In this document: positions 1-8,553 of the stretch, piece after piece
How the letters are laid out: each line of letters opens with the position of its first letter
Position numbering within the stretch: the first letter of the stretch is position 1
Assembly (NCBI GenBank): GCA_050953725.1
Contig: JBMNNB010000001.1
Span: forward strand, 682,001 to 746,000
Length of the DNA: 64,000 nt
Reading direction: 5' to 3'
Source of the DNA: DTU053 sp012520115
GTDB taxonomy: Bacteria > Bacillota > Clostridia > Oscillospirales > Acutalibacteraceae
Translations under genes and position numbers: made by a program
The notes under the pieces: generated by a model
Seen by the model: only the letters and a program-made list of their open reading frames with translations
What the model was told of the DNA's origin: nothing
Database searches by the model: none

Positions 1-998
1 ATGTTGATTATAACCTGTGCGGCCAGCATTATTGCCATTCCGTAGCACATGTTAGAAGTCGAATTGTCCCTTGATTTCTTGCCTGTATTGATTATTCTTG
101 CTATAATGAGCGTAATGAGGACGATTGCGGTAATAGCACCGACAAAGCCCAACTCCTCACCGATTACGGAGAAAATCATGTCGTTCTGATTTTCGGGCAC
201 GAGCGAGCTTTGGGTGTATGTACCCTTAAACAGACCGCTGCCCCAGAATCCGCCGGAGCCGATGGCCTTAATGCCCATGTCCTGCTGATAGATGGCCGCA
301 GGATAAAGCTCAGGGTAGAACAGCGCCAATATCCTGTTTTTCTGCAGGTCCTTTAAAGCGTAAATCCAGACCAGCGGCGAGATTGCGGCTACGATTGCGG
401 CTCCTGCCGCAAAGTACCTCAGCTTTACACCGGCCATAAACATCATGCCGACAAACATTAATATAAAGATGAGTGCGGAGCCTGCGTCGCCGGTGATAAT
501 AACGAGCAGAACGGGGATTGCAGCATGAACGCACAGCAAAAACATTGTTCCCAGCTTGTCCAGAGTGTCCTTTACGGCATCAAGGTGAAAGCCGAAGGTT
601 ATAATAAATCCGATTTTGACTAATTCCGAGGGCTGAAGGTAAAAGCCCGTATCGCCTATAACAAGCCATGAGCGGGCATCGGGTCTTGCGGGCGGCGCCT
701 TGCCCCAGATAAGCGTTACAATCATAATTCCGACGCAGAACAGACCAATCAAGGGCCACAGCTTTATTATAAATTCATAGTCGAGCAGGGAAATAACGAT
801 TGCAAAGACAAGTCCTGCGCCCACGGCTATGAGCATGGTTCTGAAGTCCCTTGAAAACACAGCTCCGTCACTTAAGGTTGGCTTTGTTGCGCTGTAAACC
901 ATCAAAAGCCCGTATGCCGATGTGACGGTACACAGGACAAGCAGGAATTTATCTGTTTCACGAATGAATTCTTTTATAAAGTTAATAATCCTGTACAT
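1..998 (-). CDS. rodA: RodA/FtsW/SpoVE-family peptidoglycan glycosyltransferase (partial)
   Basis: SEDS-family integral membrane enzyme that polymerises lipid II glycan strands with a partner class B PBP. The reading frame runs from an ATG at 998 off the left edge of the window without a stop, so the C-terminus is missing. Visible are several hydrophobic segments and family signatures: LQPSELVKIGF around residues 110-120, KNRILALFYPE, then AIGSGGFWGSGLF and LVPENQNDMIFSVIGEELG, the SEDS signature near TM8-TM9. The short N-terminus and the overall motif wording fit RodA better than FtsW, but SpoVE or FtsW cannot be excluded from a partial sequence. It is divergent from tsaE, with a predicted promoter just upstream. 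Confidence 0.85.
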   Translation of the reverse strand, partial: MYRIINFIKEFIRETDKFLLVLCTVTSAYGLLMVYSATKPTLSDGAVFSRDFRTMLIAVGAGLVFAIVISLLDYEFIIKLWPLIGLFCVGIMIVTLIWGKAPPARPDARSWLVIGDTGFYLQPSELVKIGFIITFGFHLDAVKDTLDKLGTMFLLCVHAAIPVLLVIITGDAGSALIFILMFVGMMFMAGVKLRYFAAGAAIVAAISPLVWIYALKDLQKNRILALFYPELYPAAIYQQDMGIKAIGSGGFWGSGLFKGTYTQSSLVPENQNDMIFSVIGEELGFVGAITAIVLITLIIARIINTGKKSRDNSTSNMCYGMAIMLAAQVIIN

Positions 999-1041
999 TT
1001 AATACCTCTTTAAGGGGTTGTGCTTTTAATCTTGCAAAAAG

Positions 1042-1070
1042 ATTATAATGCCAAAACAACTTATTAGCAA
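1042..1070 (-). promoter_or_regulatory. Predicted sigma-A promoter for rodA
   Basis: On the minus strand TTGCTA (1065-1070) and TATAAT (1042-1047) are separated by 17 bp. The -10 lies within ATTATAAT, which also reads as TATAAT on the plus strand (1044-1049), so the divergent tsaE transcript may use the overlapping -10. If so, tsaE transcription would begin near 1056, downstream of the ATG at 1048. Confidence 0.4.
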
Positions 1071-1095
1071 GAGAAGTTTAATTAAGAGTGATGTA

Positions 1096-1542
1096 ATGAG
1101 AGAGTTTTTTTCAAACAGCGAAAAGGAGACAGAGATAATAGCCGAGAAAGTCGCAAAGGATTTTTCAAACGGCGGCGTTGTAGCCTTTAGGGGCGGCATG
1201 GGCATGGGCAAGACCGCCTTTATTCGTGGGCTTGTAAGAGGGCTTAACAACAGTTCCTTTGTCAGCAGCCCGACCTTTGCCATTGTGAACGACTACGGCG
1301 GCAAGCCTCATGTTTTTCATTTTGATATGTACAGGGTCAACACCTGGGACGATTTATACTCCACAGGCTTTTTCGATTATATGGATAACGGCAGCCTCCT
1401 TTTGATAGAATGGAGCGAAAATATTGAAGAGGCACTGCCGGAAGAAACAGTTTATATTGAAATCGAAAAGGGAGAAGCGGAGAATCAGAGGATAATCAGA
1501 ATTTACGGGAAGGATTTTTCACTTGAAGGTATTAGGAATTGA
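1096..1542 (+). CDS. tsaE: tRNA threonylcarbamoyladenosine biosynthesis ATPase TsaE
   Basis: ATPase of the TsaB-TsaD-TsaE complex that completes t6A37 modification of ANN-decoding tRNAs. The P-loop reads GGMGMGKT, followed by SSPTFAIVNDY and HFDMYR, and IEWSENI near residue 105, all hallmark TsaE blocks. The start at 1096 gives 148 aa, the usual family length; an in-frame ATG at 1048 would add 16 atypical residues and would lie upstream of the likely transcription start. It overlaps tsaB by 20 bp, so the two are translationally coupled. tsaD is not in this window. Confidence 0.9.
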   Translation: MREFFSNSEKETEIIAEKVAKDFSNGGVVAFRGGMGMGKTAFIRGLVRGLNNSSFVSSPTFAIVNDYGGKPHVFHFDMYRVNTWDDLYSTGFFDYMDNGSLLLIEWSENIEEALPEETVYIEIEKGEAENQRIIRIYGKDFSLEGIRN

Positions 1543-2236
1543 AACATCTGCCCTTTCGGCAAGCGCCGCACTGACCGAAAACGGCAAGGTATTAAGTGAG
1601 GCGTATATAAACATCGGGCTTACCCATTCACAGACGCTGATGGGGCTTATTGATGACTGCCTGAAAAGCGCAGGCACTGCAATATCTGATATTGACGCAA
1701 TAGCCGTCGCCTCCGGTCCCGGTTCATTTACGGGCATCAGAATAGGAATCGCCACAGCAAAGGGACTTGCAGAGCCGAATAATATCCCCTGTGTATCAGT
1801 TTCAACGCTTAATGCTATTGCATACCCGCTTTCAACATCAAATTGCATAGCCTGTGCCGTTATGGACGCACGCTGCAATCAGGTTTATACAGCCGACTTT
1901 TTGTGTAAAGACGACATTGAAAGACTTTGCAAGGATTCGGCAATAAGCCTTGACGAGCTTCAAAAAAGGCTCGCCTCATACAGCGATTATCCCGTAATTC
2001 TTATAGGCGACGGAGCAGAGGTTTCTTACAAATATTTATCCGAAAAATACCCCGAGCTGAATGTCAGAATAGCAAACAGCGGTATCAGGTATCAAAGGGC
2101 TTCTTCCGTTGCATTAATCGGCGAAGAGCTTGTAAAAAGCGGCAAGAGTATTGACGCAGGCGAGCTGGTTCCCGTATATCTGCGGCTGTCACAGGCGGAA
2201 AGAGAGCTGAAAAGGAAAACGGCTTTACAGGGTTAA
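1523..2236 (+). CDS. tsaB: tRNA threonylcarbamoyladenosine biosynthesis protein TsaB
   Basis: Non-catalytic ASKHA-fold partner of TsaD in t6A synthesis. It begins MKVLGIETSALSASAAL, then THSQTLMGLID and the family signature ASGPGSFTGIRIGIATAKGLA near residues 63-83. The initiation codon is TTG (1523), inside the 3' end of tsaE, preceded by GGGAAGGA about 9 bp upstream. 237 aa is a typical length. In many Firmicutes rimI and tsaD follow; here the next gene is rpiB, so those partners lie elsewhere. Confidence 0.92.
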   Translation: MKVLGIETSALSASAALTENGKVLSEAYINIGLTHSQTLMGLIDDCLKSAGTAISDIDAIAVASGPGSFTGIRIGIATAKGLAEPNNIPCVSVSTLNAIAYPLSTSNCIACAVMDARCNQVYTADFLCKDDIERLCKDSAISLDELQKRLASYSDYPVILIGDGAEVSYKYLSEKYPELNVRIANSGIRYQRASSVALIGEELVKSGKSIDAGELVPVYLRLSQAERELKRKTALQG

Positions 2237-2288
2237 GTTAATTCCTTTACAGGATGCAATAATAAATCTGAACGGAAAGGTGACAAGT

Positions 2289-2729
2289 ATGATTGCTTTA
2301 GGTACTGACCACGGCGGATTTCATCTCAAAGAGGCGGCTAAGGAATTCTTGAAAGAAAAGGGAATTGAGTTTATCGACTTCGGCATCTATGAAGGCGAAA
2401 CGGCGGACTATCCCGATATTGCGTCGGTGGTATGTGAAGCAATTCAGAGCGGCAAGTGTGAGTGCGGCCTGCTTTTCTGCGGCACGGGAATCGGTATGTC
2501 CATTGCTGCAAACAAGCATAAGGGCATTCGTGCGGCCTGCTGCTCCGACTATTTCAGCGCAAAATATACCCGCATTCACAACGATGCAAATGTACTGTGC
2601 CTCGGCGGCAGAGTAGTGGGTGCAGGCCTTGCCCTCGAGCTTATCGACGCATTTTTAGGCAGTGAATTTGAGGGCGGCAGACACGCAAGAAGAATCGATA
2701 AAATAACCGAAATAGAAAACAAAAACTAA
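2289..2729 (+). CDS. rpiB: Ribose-5-phosphate isomerase B
   Basis: Interconverts ribose-5-phosphate and ribulose-5-phosphate in the non-oxidative pentose phosphate pathway; some RpiB/LacAB members act on allose-6-P or galactose-6-P. The protein starts MIALGTDHGGFHLKEA and has the catalytic region FCGTGIGMSIAANK with the active-site Cys, plus ARIHNDANVLCLGGR-like text (SAKYTRIHNDANVLCLGGR). ATG at 2289 is chosen over an upstream in-frame GTG at 2280 because GGAAAGG is 8 bp before it and the resulting 146 aa fits the family. Same strand and close to tsaB and rbgA. Confidence 0.92.
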   Translation: MIALGTDHGGFHLKEAAKEFLKEKGIEFIDFGIYEGETADYPDIASVVCEAIQSGKCECGLLFCGTGIGMSIAANKHKGIRAACCSDYFSAKYTRIHNDANVLCLGGRVVGAGLALELIDAFLGSEFEGGRHARRIDKITEIENKN

Positions 2730-2748
2730 GTCAAGACAGGAGTTATAT

Positions 2749-3624
2749 ATGGAGGAGTTCGTAAATCAGGGAAAGCAGGTGCAATGGTTCCCGGGGCATA
2801 TGGCAAAAACCTTAAGGCAGCTTAAAGAGCTTATGCCTAAGGTTGATATTGTCGTGGAAATCCTGGACGCACGAATTCCCGAAAGCAGCAGAAATCCCGA
2901 GCTCCCCTCAATAGTCGGCAATAAACCGCTCATCATCCTGCTCAATAAATCTGACCTTTCTGACCCGGACATCAATAATCAATGGGCGCAGTATTACAAA
3001 AGGCAAGGCATTCCGGCCTTGCTTGTTGACTGTAAAAGCGGTAGGGGCTTAAAGCAGTTTACCGACACATTAAGGAGCGTTTCAAAGCCCATTCGTGACC
3101 GCAACTCGGAAAAGGGCATGCCGGGCAAGCCCGTGACCGTGCTTGTTGCCGGAATCCCGAATACAGGCAAGTCCTCATTTATCAACAAAATGGCGGGCAA
3201 GACTAAGGCCAAGGTCGAGGACAGGGCAGGCGTAACAAGGCAGAATCAGCGATACACCATAGACAAGGGCATTGATATGATTGACACTCCCGGTGTGCTT
3301 TGGCATAAATTTGAGGACCCCGCAGTCGGCGAGAAGCTCGCATTCACCGGCGGAATCAAGGACGTAATCCTCGATATTGAAACCCTTGCCTCAAAGCTCT
3401 TAACCGTTCTGGCGGAAATCTGCCCCGAAAGGCTTGCCGAAAGATACAAGCTGCAAGACTTTGAGGGTCTTTCGGGCTTTGAGCTTCTGAATATGCTCGG
3501 CAGAAAAAGAGGAATGCTTTTAAGCGGCAATGAGGTTGACACCGAAAGGGCTGCTATCACTCTGATTGACGAGTTCAGGGGCGGCAAACTCGGCAGGATT
3601 TCTTTGGAAAAACCCGTGAATTAA
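2749..3624 (+). CDS. rbgA: Ribosome biogenesis GTPase RbgA/YlqF
   Basis: Circularly permuted GTPase needed for late assembly of the 50S subunit, near the bL27/uL16 region in Bacillus. The G motifs occur in permuted order: NKSD (G4, residues 66-69), GIPNTGKSS (G1, 135-143) and DTPG (G3, 179-182). The N-terminal WFPGHMAKTLRQ is the conserved YlqF opening. 291 aa is full length. The ATG at 2749 follows CAGGAG. The next gene, rnhB, is a common neighbour of ylqF in Firmicutes. Confidence 0.95.
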   Translation: MEEFVNQGKQVQWFPGHMAKTLRQLKELMPKVDIVVEILDARIPESSRNPELPSIVGNKPLIILLNKSDLSDPDINNQWAQYYKRQGIPALLVDCKSGRGLKQFTDTLRSVSKPIRDRNSEKGMPGKPVTVLVAGIPNTGKSSFINKMAGKTKAKVEDRAGVTRQNQRYTIDKGIDMIDTPGVLWHKFEDPAVGEKLAFTGGIKDVILDIETLASKLLTVLAEICPERLAERYKLQDFEGLSGFELLNMLGRKRGMLLSGNEVDTERAAITLIDEFRGGKLGRISLEKPVN

Positions 3625-3639
3625 ACTTCGGAGGTAAAA

Positions 3640-4239
3640 ATGGTAAGTCTTGAACTCGAAAACTCCTTCAGAAAAGACGGTTTTAACATAATATGCGGCG
3701 TTGATGAAGCCGGCAGGGGACCTCTTGCGGGTCCTGTTTTTGCGGCTGCGGTAATTCTGCCTGCGGATTGCCCCGACATCGGCGTTGATGATTCAAAAAA
3801 GCTCACCGAAAAGAAAAGGGAGCTTCTATTTGATAAAATTACCGAACTTGCCGTAGATTTTTCTATCGCTTACGTCAGCGAGGCGGAGATTGACGAGATA
3901 AACATCTTAAACGCAGCAATGCTTGCCATGAGAAAGGCCGTTGCCGGGCTTAAAATCACGCCCGACATTGTGCTTGTGGACGGCAACCGCTGCCCCGAAA
4001 CGGGACTTGAAGAAAAATACATAATCAAGGGCGATTCCATTTCAATGTCCATTGCGGCGGCATCGATTCTTGCAAAGGTCAGCCGTGACAGGTATATGAG
4101 GGTTCTGGACGAGGCTTACCCCGAATACTGCTTTTTAAAGCATAAGGGCTACGGCACTGCGCTGCACTATCAGATGATTGAAAAGTACGGTATATCTCCC
4201 GTACACAGAAAGACATTCTTAAAGAAGTTGGTCAAGTGA
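3640..4239 (+). CDS. rnhB: Ribonuclease HII
   Basis: Cleaves RNA-DNA hybrids and excises single ribonucleotides misincorporated in DNA. The signature GVDEAGRGPLAGPVFAAAVIL (metal ligands D and E) is at residues 22-33, followed by VDDSKKLTEKKRE, LVDGN and IAAASILAKVSRD. 199 aa is the usual size. The ATG at 3640 has GGAGG 7 bp upstream. It lies between rbgA and a YraN gene, the classic ylqF-rnhB-yraN order of Firmicutes. The window also encodes an RNase HI (5603-6043), so both RNase H types are present. Confidence 0.96.
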   Translation: MVSLELENSFRKDGFNIICGVDEAGRGPLAGPVFAAAVILPADCPDIGVDDSKKLTEKKRELLFDKITELAVDFSIAYVSEAEIDEINILNAAMLAMRKAVAGLKITPDIVLVDGNRCPETGLEEKYIIKGDSISMSIAAASILAKVSRDRYMRVLDEAYPEYCFLKHKGYGTALHYQMIEKYGISPVHRKTFLKKLVK

Positions 4240-4240
4240 T

Positions 4241-4630
4241 ATGGACAACAGAAGATTGAAGGGCGCTCTGGGCGAGCAGGCTGCGGCAAGGTACCTCAGA
4301 GAAAAGGGCTATGAGCTGATAAGCGCAAATTATAAGACTAAGTTCGGCGAAATAGACATAATCGCAAAGAAGGACGATTATATTGTATTTGTTGAGGTTA
4401 AGACCCGCCAGCTAAATACTCTGGTCGCCCCGTATCTTGCGGTCAACGAGGTCAAACAGAAGAAAATAATCCAGACCGCCTCAAGCTTTATTAAGTCAAA
4501 CCAGCAATACTCTAAATTCAGCTACCGATTTGACATAATAGAGATTTTCACCGACGGTCTGAAGGTAGTCAATGTCAATCATCTGGAAAACGCCTATATT
4601 CCGCTAAAGAGAAATAAGCTGTTCTATTGA
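4241..4630 (+). CDS. YraN family (UPF0102) nuclease-fold protein
   Basis: Small protein of the restriction-endonuclease-like fold, of uncertain cellular role. It carries KFGEIDIIAKKDDYIVFVEVK at about residues 37-56, matching the G-E-x-D ... E-V-K (PD-(D/E)xK-type) active-site pattern of the family, and the N-terminal GALGEQAAARYLREKGY helix. 129 aa is slightly above the common ~120. The ATG begins 2 bp after the rnhB stop, so it is in the same transcript. Which nucleic acid it acts on cannot be told from sequence. Confidence 0.88.
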   Translation: MDNRRLKGALGEQAAARYLREKGYELISANYKTKFGEIDIIAKKDDYIVFVEVKTRQLNTLVAPYLAVNEVKQKKIIQTASSFIKSNQQYSKFSYRFDIIEIFTDGLKVVNVNHLENAYIPLKRNKLFY

Positions 4631-4640
4631 GGTGAAAAAA

Positions 4641-5567
4641 GTGAAATACTTTGATTTGCACTGCGATACGATAACAGAGCTGCATAAGAAAATTGAGCCA
4701 TTAAAAGAGAACAGTCTGCACATTTCTCTTAACAGGGCAGGATGCTTTGAAGCATACACGCAGGTATTCGCAATTTTCATTCCCGACACTTTAAGGGGAA
4801 AGGCCGCTGTCGATTATTTTGACGAGGTCTGCGACTATTATGAGGCACAGCTTTCTCAGAATAAGGATTTAATCGCTGCATATCAGGATACCGAAAACAG
4901 AACAAGTCAAAGGGCGATTTTAGCTGTCGAAGGGGCTGCCGCAGCGGCGGGAACAACTGATGGTCTGCACCACCTTTATAATAGAGGAGTAAGGCTGATT
5001 ACCCTTACATGGAACGGCGACAACGAGCTGGCAAGCGGCTGTTTTTCCGAGAACGATACGGGCTTTACGCCCTTCGGCAGGGAATTTGTCAAGGAAATGG
5101 AGCGGCTTAATATGGCCGTCGATGTTTCACACCTCTCCGACAAAGGCTTCCGGGAGGTGGCCTCTTTTGCCGAAAAGCCCTTTATCGCAAGCCATTCCTG
5201 CTGCCGCATTGTTGACAACCCATATGCTCAGAAACGCAATCTTACCGACGAGCAGATAAAGCATATAGTCTCTATCGGCGGCATTATAGGCATTAACTTC
5301 TGTACGGCCTTTCTCGGCTGTGACGAAAATGACGGCTTTGAGGCGGTTTACAGGCATATCTGTCATGCACTTAATCTTGGTGCCGAAAAAACACTTTCAA
5401 TCGGCAGCGATTTTGACGGCTGCAATGTCCCTGCAAATCTTGACCGCATTGAAAAGGTTCCACAGCTTTATTCATACCTGCTATCAAGGGGAATCGATAA
5501 GGCCTTGCTCGATGACATTTTCTTTAACAATGCCGAAAGGTTCTTTACTAAGCTCTTAACCGATTAA
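4641..5567 (+). CDS. Membrane dipeptidase-like peptidase (M19 family)
   Basis: Zinc-dependent M19 dipeptidase (renal dipeptidase family); members cleave dipeptides including those with D-residues. It starts with the metal motif DLHCDT and has AVEGA (bridging Glu), HLSD, ASHSCCR and GSDFDG, the conserved metal and substrate blocks. No signal peptide is visible, so it should be cytoplasmic. GTG at 4641 is preferred over the in-frame GTG at 4632 because GAGGTG lies 6 bp ahead of it; 308 aa results. It is the last gene of the plus-strand run and is followed by a strong hairpin. Confidence 0.88.
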   Translation: MKYFDLHCDTITELHKKIEPLKENSLHISLNRAGCFEAYTQVFAIFIPDTLRGKAAVDYFDEVCDYYEAQLSQNKDLIAAYQDTENRTSQRAILAVEGAAAAAGTTDGLHHLYNRGVRLITLTWNGDNELASGCFSENDTGFTPFGREFVKEMERLNMAVDVSHLSDKGFREVASFAEKPFIASHSCCRIVDNPYAQKRNLTDEQIKHIVSIGGIIGINFCTAFLGCDENDGFEAVYRHICHALNLGAEKTLSIGSDFDGCNVPANLDRIEKVPQLYSYLLSRGIDKALLDDIFFNNAERFFTKLLTD

Positions 5568-5600
5568 AAAAAATCGCCCCGCTTATCTCAAGCGGGGTGT
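5567..5600. terminator. Bidirectional intrinsic terminator
   Basis: CCCCGCTT (5577-5584) and AAGCGGGG (5590-5597) form an 8-bp stem with a 5-nt loop. Read on the minus strand it is followed by a run of eight T, ending rnhA; on the plus strand the T tract is weaker (TGTCTTTA), ending the dipeptidase operon. Confidence 0.85.
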
Positions 5601-5602
5601 CT

Positions 5603-6043
5603 TTATGCAAAGAGCTTTGATTGTTCAACGGCGATTTTGTCGCAGCGTTCGTTTTCCGGGTGACCGTCGTGACCCTTTATCCAGATGAATTTAACCTTGT
5701 GCTTTTCTATTTCGGCAAGTAAAGCCTCCCATAAATCCGGATTCAATGCGGGGGAGTTGTCGGAGCGCTTCCAGCCCTTTCGCTTCCAGCTTAATGCCCA
5801 GCCCTTAGTCACGGCATCGGCGACATATTTTGAGTCGGTATAGACTTCAACCTCGCAGCTTCTTTTCAGTGCCTTCAGCCCCTCAATGACTGCTGTCAGC
5901 TCCATGCGGTTGTTTGTCGTATTTGCTTCTCCTCCGCTGAGTACCTTTTCATGCTCGTTGTATTTAAGAATTGCGCACCAGCCGCCCGGACCCGGGTTCA
6001 CGGAGCAGGCTCCGTCCGTATATAGTCTGACAATATTTTTCAT
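5603..6043 (-). CDS. rnhA: Ribonuclease HI
   Basis: Endonuclease that degrades RNA in RNA-DNA hybrids. The four acidic catalytic residues are visible: LYTDGAC (D), NNRMELTAVIEGL (E), VYTDSKYV (D) and HPENERCD (D). WIKGHDGHPENERCD is the classic C-terminal block with the active-site His. The ATG at 6043 (MKNIVRLYTDG) with AAGAGGT upstream is chosen; a longer frame to 6100 adds 19 residues with no homology. 146 aa is typical. Single gene with its own terminator. Confidence 0.95.
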   Translation of the reverse strand: MKNIVRLYTDGACSVNPGPGGWCAILKYNEHEKVLSGGEANTTNNRMELTAVIEGLKALKRSCEVEVYTDSKYVADAVTKGWALSWKRKGWKRSDNSPALNPDLWEALLAEIEKHKVKFIWIKGHDGHPENERCDKIAVEQSKLFA

Positions 6044-6206
6044 ATCTGTACCTCTTAACTCATTGTAAAAATATTCTAACATATTAAGCTTTGATTTCAA
6101 GCATATTTTGATTTTGGCTGTTTAATTTATATTCTCACTGGCAATAATATGAAAGGAAAAAATCAGAGCTTCCATGTAAACGGAAGTGAAGTTGAGGAGA
6201 ATATAA

Positions 6207-8534
6207 ATGAAAGCTGTTATTATGGCGGGCGGCGAGGGTACACGTTTAAGGCCGCTTACCTGCAACCTTCCGAAGCCTATGGCACGGGTGTTCGGCAGAC
6301 CTGTGCTTGACTATATTGTCGATCTGCTAAGCGTTCAGGGCTTTGACGAAGCCGTGATAACGCTTAAGTACATGCCCGAATATATAAACGACTACATTGA
6401 GGATAATGACGGCGTCAGAATGAAATTGAAGGGTGTTGTAGAGGAAGGCGCTTTAGGCACTGCAGGAAGCGTAAAGAATGCCGCCTCTGATTTCACCGAG
6501 CCCTTCCTTGTTATCAGCGGAGACGCAATCTGCGACTTCAATTTAAGGGACGCCTTTAATCATCATGTTGAGAATAAATCCCTCTTTACGATTGTAGGAA
6601 CGAGGGTAGCCGACCCCCGTGAATACGGTCTTATTAACAGCAGCCCCGACGGCAGGATATTGAGCTTTAGCGAAAAGCCCGGCTGGGGACAGATTACCAC
6701 AAACCTTGCCAATACGGGCATATATATAATTAATCCTGAAGTGCTTGAGCTTATTCCCGAGGGACAGTTCTATGATTTTGCCCAGGACTTATTCCCCCAG
6801 ATGCTCGCAAAGGGAATGGAGCTGAGAGTGTTTGAATCGGGCGGCTATTGGTGTGACATCGGTGACCTTGAGGCCTTCAAGCACTGTCACTTTGACATAA
6901 TGACGGGGAATACGGGTATACTCCTGCCCTATACCGCTAAGGGCATTTATACCCGTGAGGTTCTGCCCGAGGGCGATTACACTCTTATACCTCCTGTTTA
7001 TATAGGCAGGGATGTCACGATAGGCGACAGGGCGGTAATAGGCCCTAATTCCGTTATCGATGACGGCTGCAATATCGGCGCAGGGGCAGAGGTCAAGTCG
7101 TCGGTGGTCTTAAATTCGGTACACATTGCAAAGAACGCATATCTCAATTCCTCGGTTGTCTGCGAGGGTGCGGTTATAAAAAGCGGTGCAAGGCTTTTTG
7201 AAAATACTGTCGTGGGCGCAAATGCCGTTATCGGCGAAAATGCAATAATAAAGAATAATGTCCGCATCTGGCCTGAAAAGCAGGTGGGCGACGGTGCGGA
7301 GGTAGCCGACAACGTCAGGGACGGCAATATTGAAAGGGATGTTTTCGGCGACGACGGAATCAGCGGCATAACCTTTTCCGAGCTCAGCTGCGAAATGGCG
7401 GCAAGGCTCGGCGCCGCCGTGGGCAGCTCAAAAAACGGCAGAAGGGTCTGCATAGCCCATGACGGCAAAACCGCCTCTATTGCTATTGAGAGGGCAATAA
7501 CGGCGGGACTTATGTCAACAGGAGCAAGGGTACTCGAATTCGGCGACTCCTTTGTTTCAGAGCTCAGGTTCTTTACGGGCTTCTGCGATTTGAAGGCTGG
7601 TATTTTCGTTCAGACCACGGACGAAAACACGGAAATAATGCTTTTCGGCGAACTGGGTCTGCCCCTTTCAAGAAAGGCAGAAAGAGAGATAAGCGACAAA
7701 TACAGGCGCTGCGATTTCCTCAGATGTACTCAGGACAGCTGTACCGATGTGGTAGACATCACCGCCATAAAGGGCAGCTATCGCAGGGAGCTTGAAAAAA
7801 GCGCAGTATCGACCCTTGAGGGCGTCGGCGCAAAGGTCATAGCCGGCGATGAAAGGGTAAGACTTGTAATAAACAATGCCCTGAATAATTTAAAGCTTAA
7901 AGACAAAGACTATCCTGTGTTTACTATCGACAGCACCGGCACGGAGCTTACCGCAACGGACGAGAACGGCGAGGAGGTAGCACACGAAATTCTCCTCTGC
8001 CTTGCATCCTTTGACGAGCTGTCCCAGGGCAAGGATATTGTGATTTCGTCCGAAGCGCCGATGGTAATCGACAGCCTTGCAAAGGACTTTTCCGCAAGGG
8101 TAAGGCGCTATATCAGCAGCTCGCCCGAATTTGAGGACGAGGAAATGCGGCAGACGGCTGATAAAAATAAATGGGAGCATGACGCTCTGTTCCTCACCAT
8201 AAAAATTCTCTCCATGATGAAAAAAGAGGAGAGGACTCTCTCGGAGCTTATTAAATACCTGCCTAAGTTTATGATAATAAAGAAGTCGATTCCGCTTAGT
8301 TTCTCGCCGTCAAAGCTGACTGAAGTTTTCGCACAGTCCGGCGGCGCAATTCCGCTGACGGCGGACGGAAAGACCATAAAAATTGAAGCGGGCAAGGGCA
8401 GGGCATACCTTTCCCCCACAAGGACCGGCAAGATGTTGAAGGTCTTTTCTGAGGGCAACAGCACTGAAATTGCAGACGAGCTTGCATTTGAGATAGAAAA
8501 AATAATAAACGGTGTTAATATTGACATCAAATAG
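6207..8534 (+). CDS. Sugar-1-phosphate nucleotidyltransferase with LbH repeats and degenerate phosphomannomutase-like domain
   Basis: Three domains. Residues 1-230: nucleotidyltransferase with AGGEGTRLRPLT, LPKPM and SGDAICDF, in the GlmU/RmlA/mannose-1-P guanylyltransferase superfamily. Residues ~250-370: left-handed beta-helix of hexapeptide repeats (IGDRAVIGPNSVI, IGENAIIKNNVRI). Residues ~380-770: a phosphohexomutase-like region beginning FGDDGISG. In it the phosphoserine loop, normally TASHNP, is replaced by VQTTDEN (468-474), and the metal loop DGDGDR is replaced by an IDSTGTE segment (574-580), so mutase activity is very unlikely. GDP-mannose or another NDP-sugar may be the product; the sugar cannot be fixed here. 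ATG 6207 has GAGGAG upstream. Confidence 0.85.
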   Translation: MKAVIMAGGEGTRLRPLTCNLPKPMARVFGRPVLDYIVDLLSVQGFDEAVITLKYMPEYINDYIEDNDGVRMKLKGVVEEGALGTAGSVKNAASDFTEPFLVISGDAICDFNLRDAFNHHVENKSLFTIVGTRVADPREYGLINSSPDGRILSFSEKPGWGQITTNLANTGIYIINPEVLELIPEGQFYDFAQDLFPQMLAKGMELRVFESGGYWCDIGDLEAFKHCHFDIMTGNTGILLPYTAKGIYTREVLPEGDYTLIPPVYIGRDVTIGDRAVIGPNSVIDDGCNIGAGAEVKSSVVLNSVHIAKNAYLNSSVVCEGAVIKSGARLFENTVVGANAVIGENAIIKNNVRIWPEKQVGDGAEVADNVRDGNIERDVFGDDGISGITFSELSCEMAARLGAAVGSSKNGRRVCIAHDGKTASIAIERAITAGLMSTGARVLEFGDSFVSELRFFTGFCDLKAGIFVQTTDENTEIMLFGELGLPLSRKAEREISDKYRRCDFLRCTQDSCTDVVDITAIKGSYRRELEKSAVSTLEGVGAKVIAGDERVRLVINNALNNLKLKDKDYPVFTIDSTGTELTATDENGEEVAHEILLCLASFDELSQGKDIVISSEAPMVIDSLAKDFSARVRRYISSSPEFEDEEMRQTADKNKWEHDALFLTIKILSMMKKEERTLSELIKYLPKFMIIKKSIPLSFSPSKLTEVFAQSGGAIPLTADGKTIKIEAGKGRAYLSPTRTGKMLKVFSEGNSTEIADELAFEIEKIINGVNIDIK

Positions 8535-8549
8535 CAAAAATAGTACAAT
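8521..8549 (+). promoter_or_regulatory. Predicted sigma-A promoter for RNase J
   Basis: TTGACA (8521-8526) and TACAAT (8544-8549) are separated by exactly 17 bp. The -35 overlaps the last codons of the upstream gene. Transcription should begin near 8556, at or inside the first strand of a perfect 9-bp hairpin. Confidence 0.65.
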
Positions 8550-8553
8550 TTAT

